A stretch of DNA of 64,000 nt from Canna indica (Eukaryota; Streptophyta; Magnoliopsida; Zingiberales; Cannaceae), in the NCBI GenBank assembly GCA_034359265.1, contig CP136890.1, forward strand, positions 38,972,501 through 39,036,500, given 5' to 3'. Position numbers and translations under genes: made by a program. The notes beneath the pieces are model-generated. The model did no database searches. It was not told the origin of the DNA and saw only the letters and a program-made list of their open reading frames with translations. Below, piece by piece: positions 63,897-64,000 of this stretch. Positions within the stretch are counted from its first letter, which is position 1. Each line of letters starts with the position of its first letter.

Positions 63897-64000
63897 TGGT
63901 GCAGGAGACAGACGAATGGTGCAGGAGATGAACAAGTGGCGCAGGAGATGGACGAGCAGTGCAGGAGGCTGAAGAGTGGCGCAAGAGGTTGATGTGGCGA
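63897..64000. repeat. 20-bp minisatellite at window end
   Basis: Five imperfect units of about 20 bp, each starting GGTGCAGGAGA or GGCGCAGGAGA with a GACGAAT-like tail, run to the window edge. The array may continue beyond. Confidence 0.75.

Noticed and set aside
1..64000. tRNA or rRNA genes
   Set aside because: No cloverleaf or rRNA-like stretch was noticed by eye; a tRNAscan run was not possible. The tRNA-like matches seen are retroelement primer-binding sites.

Overview
The window is nuclear plant DNA that is mostly layered transposable elements, with one intact-looking host gene. A flowering plant, probably a monocot, fits best. The evidence is a GC-rich first exon and GT/AG intron in the host gene, CACTA and Mutator-type transposase remnants, chromodomain-bearing Ty3/Gypsy elements with multi-kilobase LTRs, and Maximus/SIRE-like Copia elements primed by initiator tRNA-Met. 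The species cannot be named from the sequence alone.

Layout. 1-2882: LINE reverse-transcriptase remnant, a Gypsy LTR fragment (minus strand) and a Copia LTR fragment. 2888-8312: complete but disabled Gypsy element D (target duplication TGTTG). 9095-9947: the host gene, a two-exon LEA-2/NHL membrane protein, followed by a degenerate triplicated region to about 11460. 12328-12763: hAT-type MITE. 13191-16966: AT-rich higher-order tandem array. 16967-19413: 5'-truncated Gypsy element A. 19414-20788: reversed Copia LTR. 20785-33666: CACTA transposon remnant carrying two later insertions, gag-only Copia element B (23921-30394, GTACT) and a solo Gypsy LTR (30569-33324, GGATA). 33918-51352: two minus-strand chromoviruses, E and F, fused through a recombined LTR, with a solo Copia LTR (38636-40010) inside E. 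51745-52228: a second hAT MITE. 52482-59963: gag-only Copia element G, broken by a minus-strand solo LTR (56219-58746) and sitting in a Mutator transposase pseudogene (59966-60817). 60818-62010: truncated LTR. 62011-64000: a probable Helitron terminus and a captured fragment of a nuclear poly(A)-binding protein gene.

No element here looks competent to move by itself. B and G carry only gag and would depend on an autonomous Copia relative for protease, integrase and reverse transcriptase. D, E, F and A carry stops, frameshifts or deletions.

The strongest unexplained signal is structural. LTRs of three unrelated families contain tandem arrays of short hairpins. In two of these families the stem sequences differ from unit to unit while base pairing is preserved. 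A further block of about 112 nt, rich in hairpins, is conserved just after gag in B and G although flanking DNA has diverged. All comparisons were made by eye; covariation statistics, RNA folding and database searches were not run.
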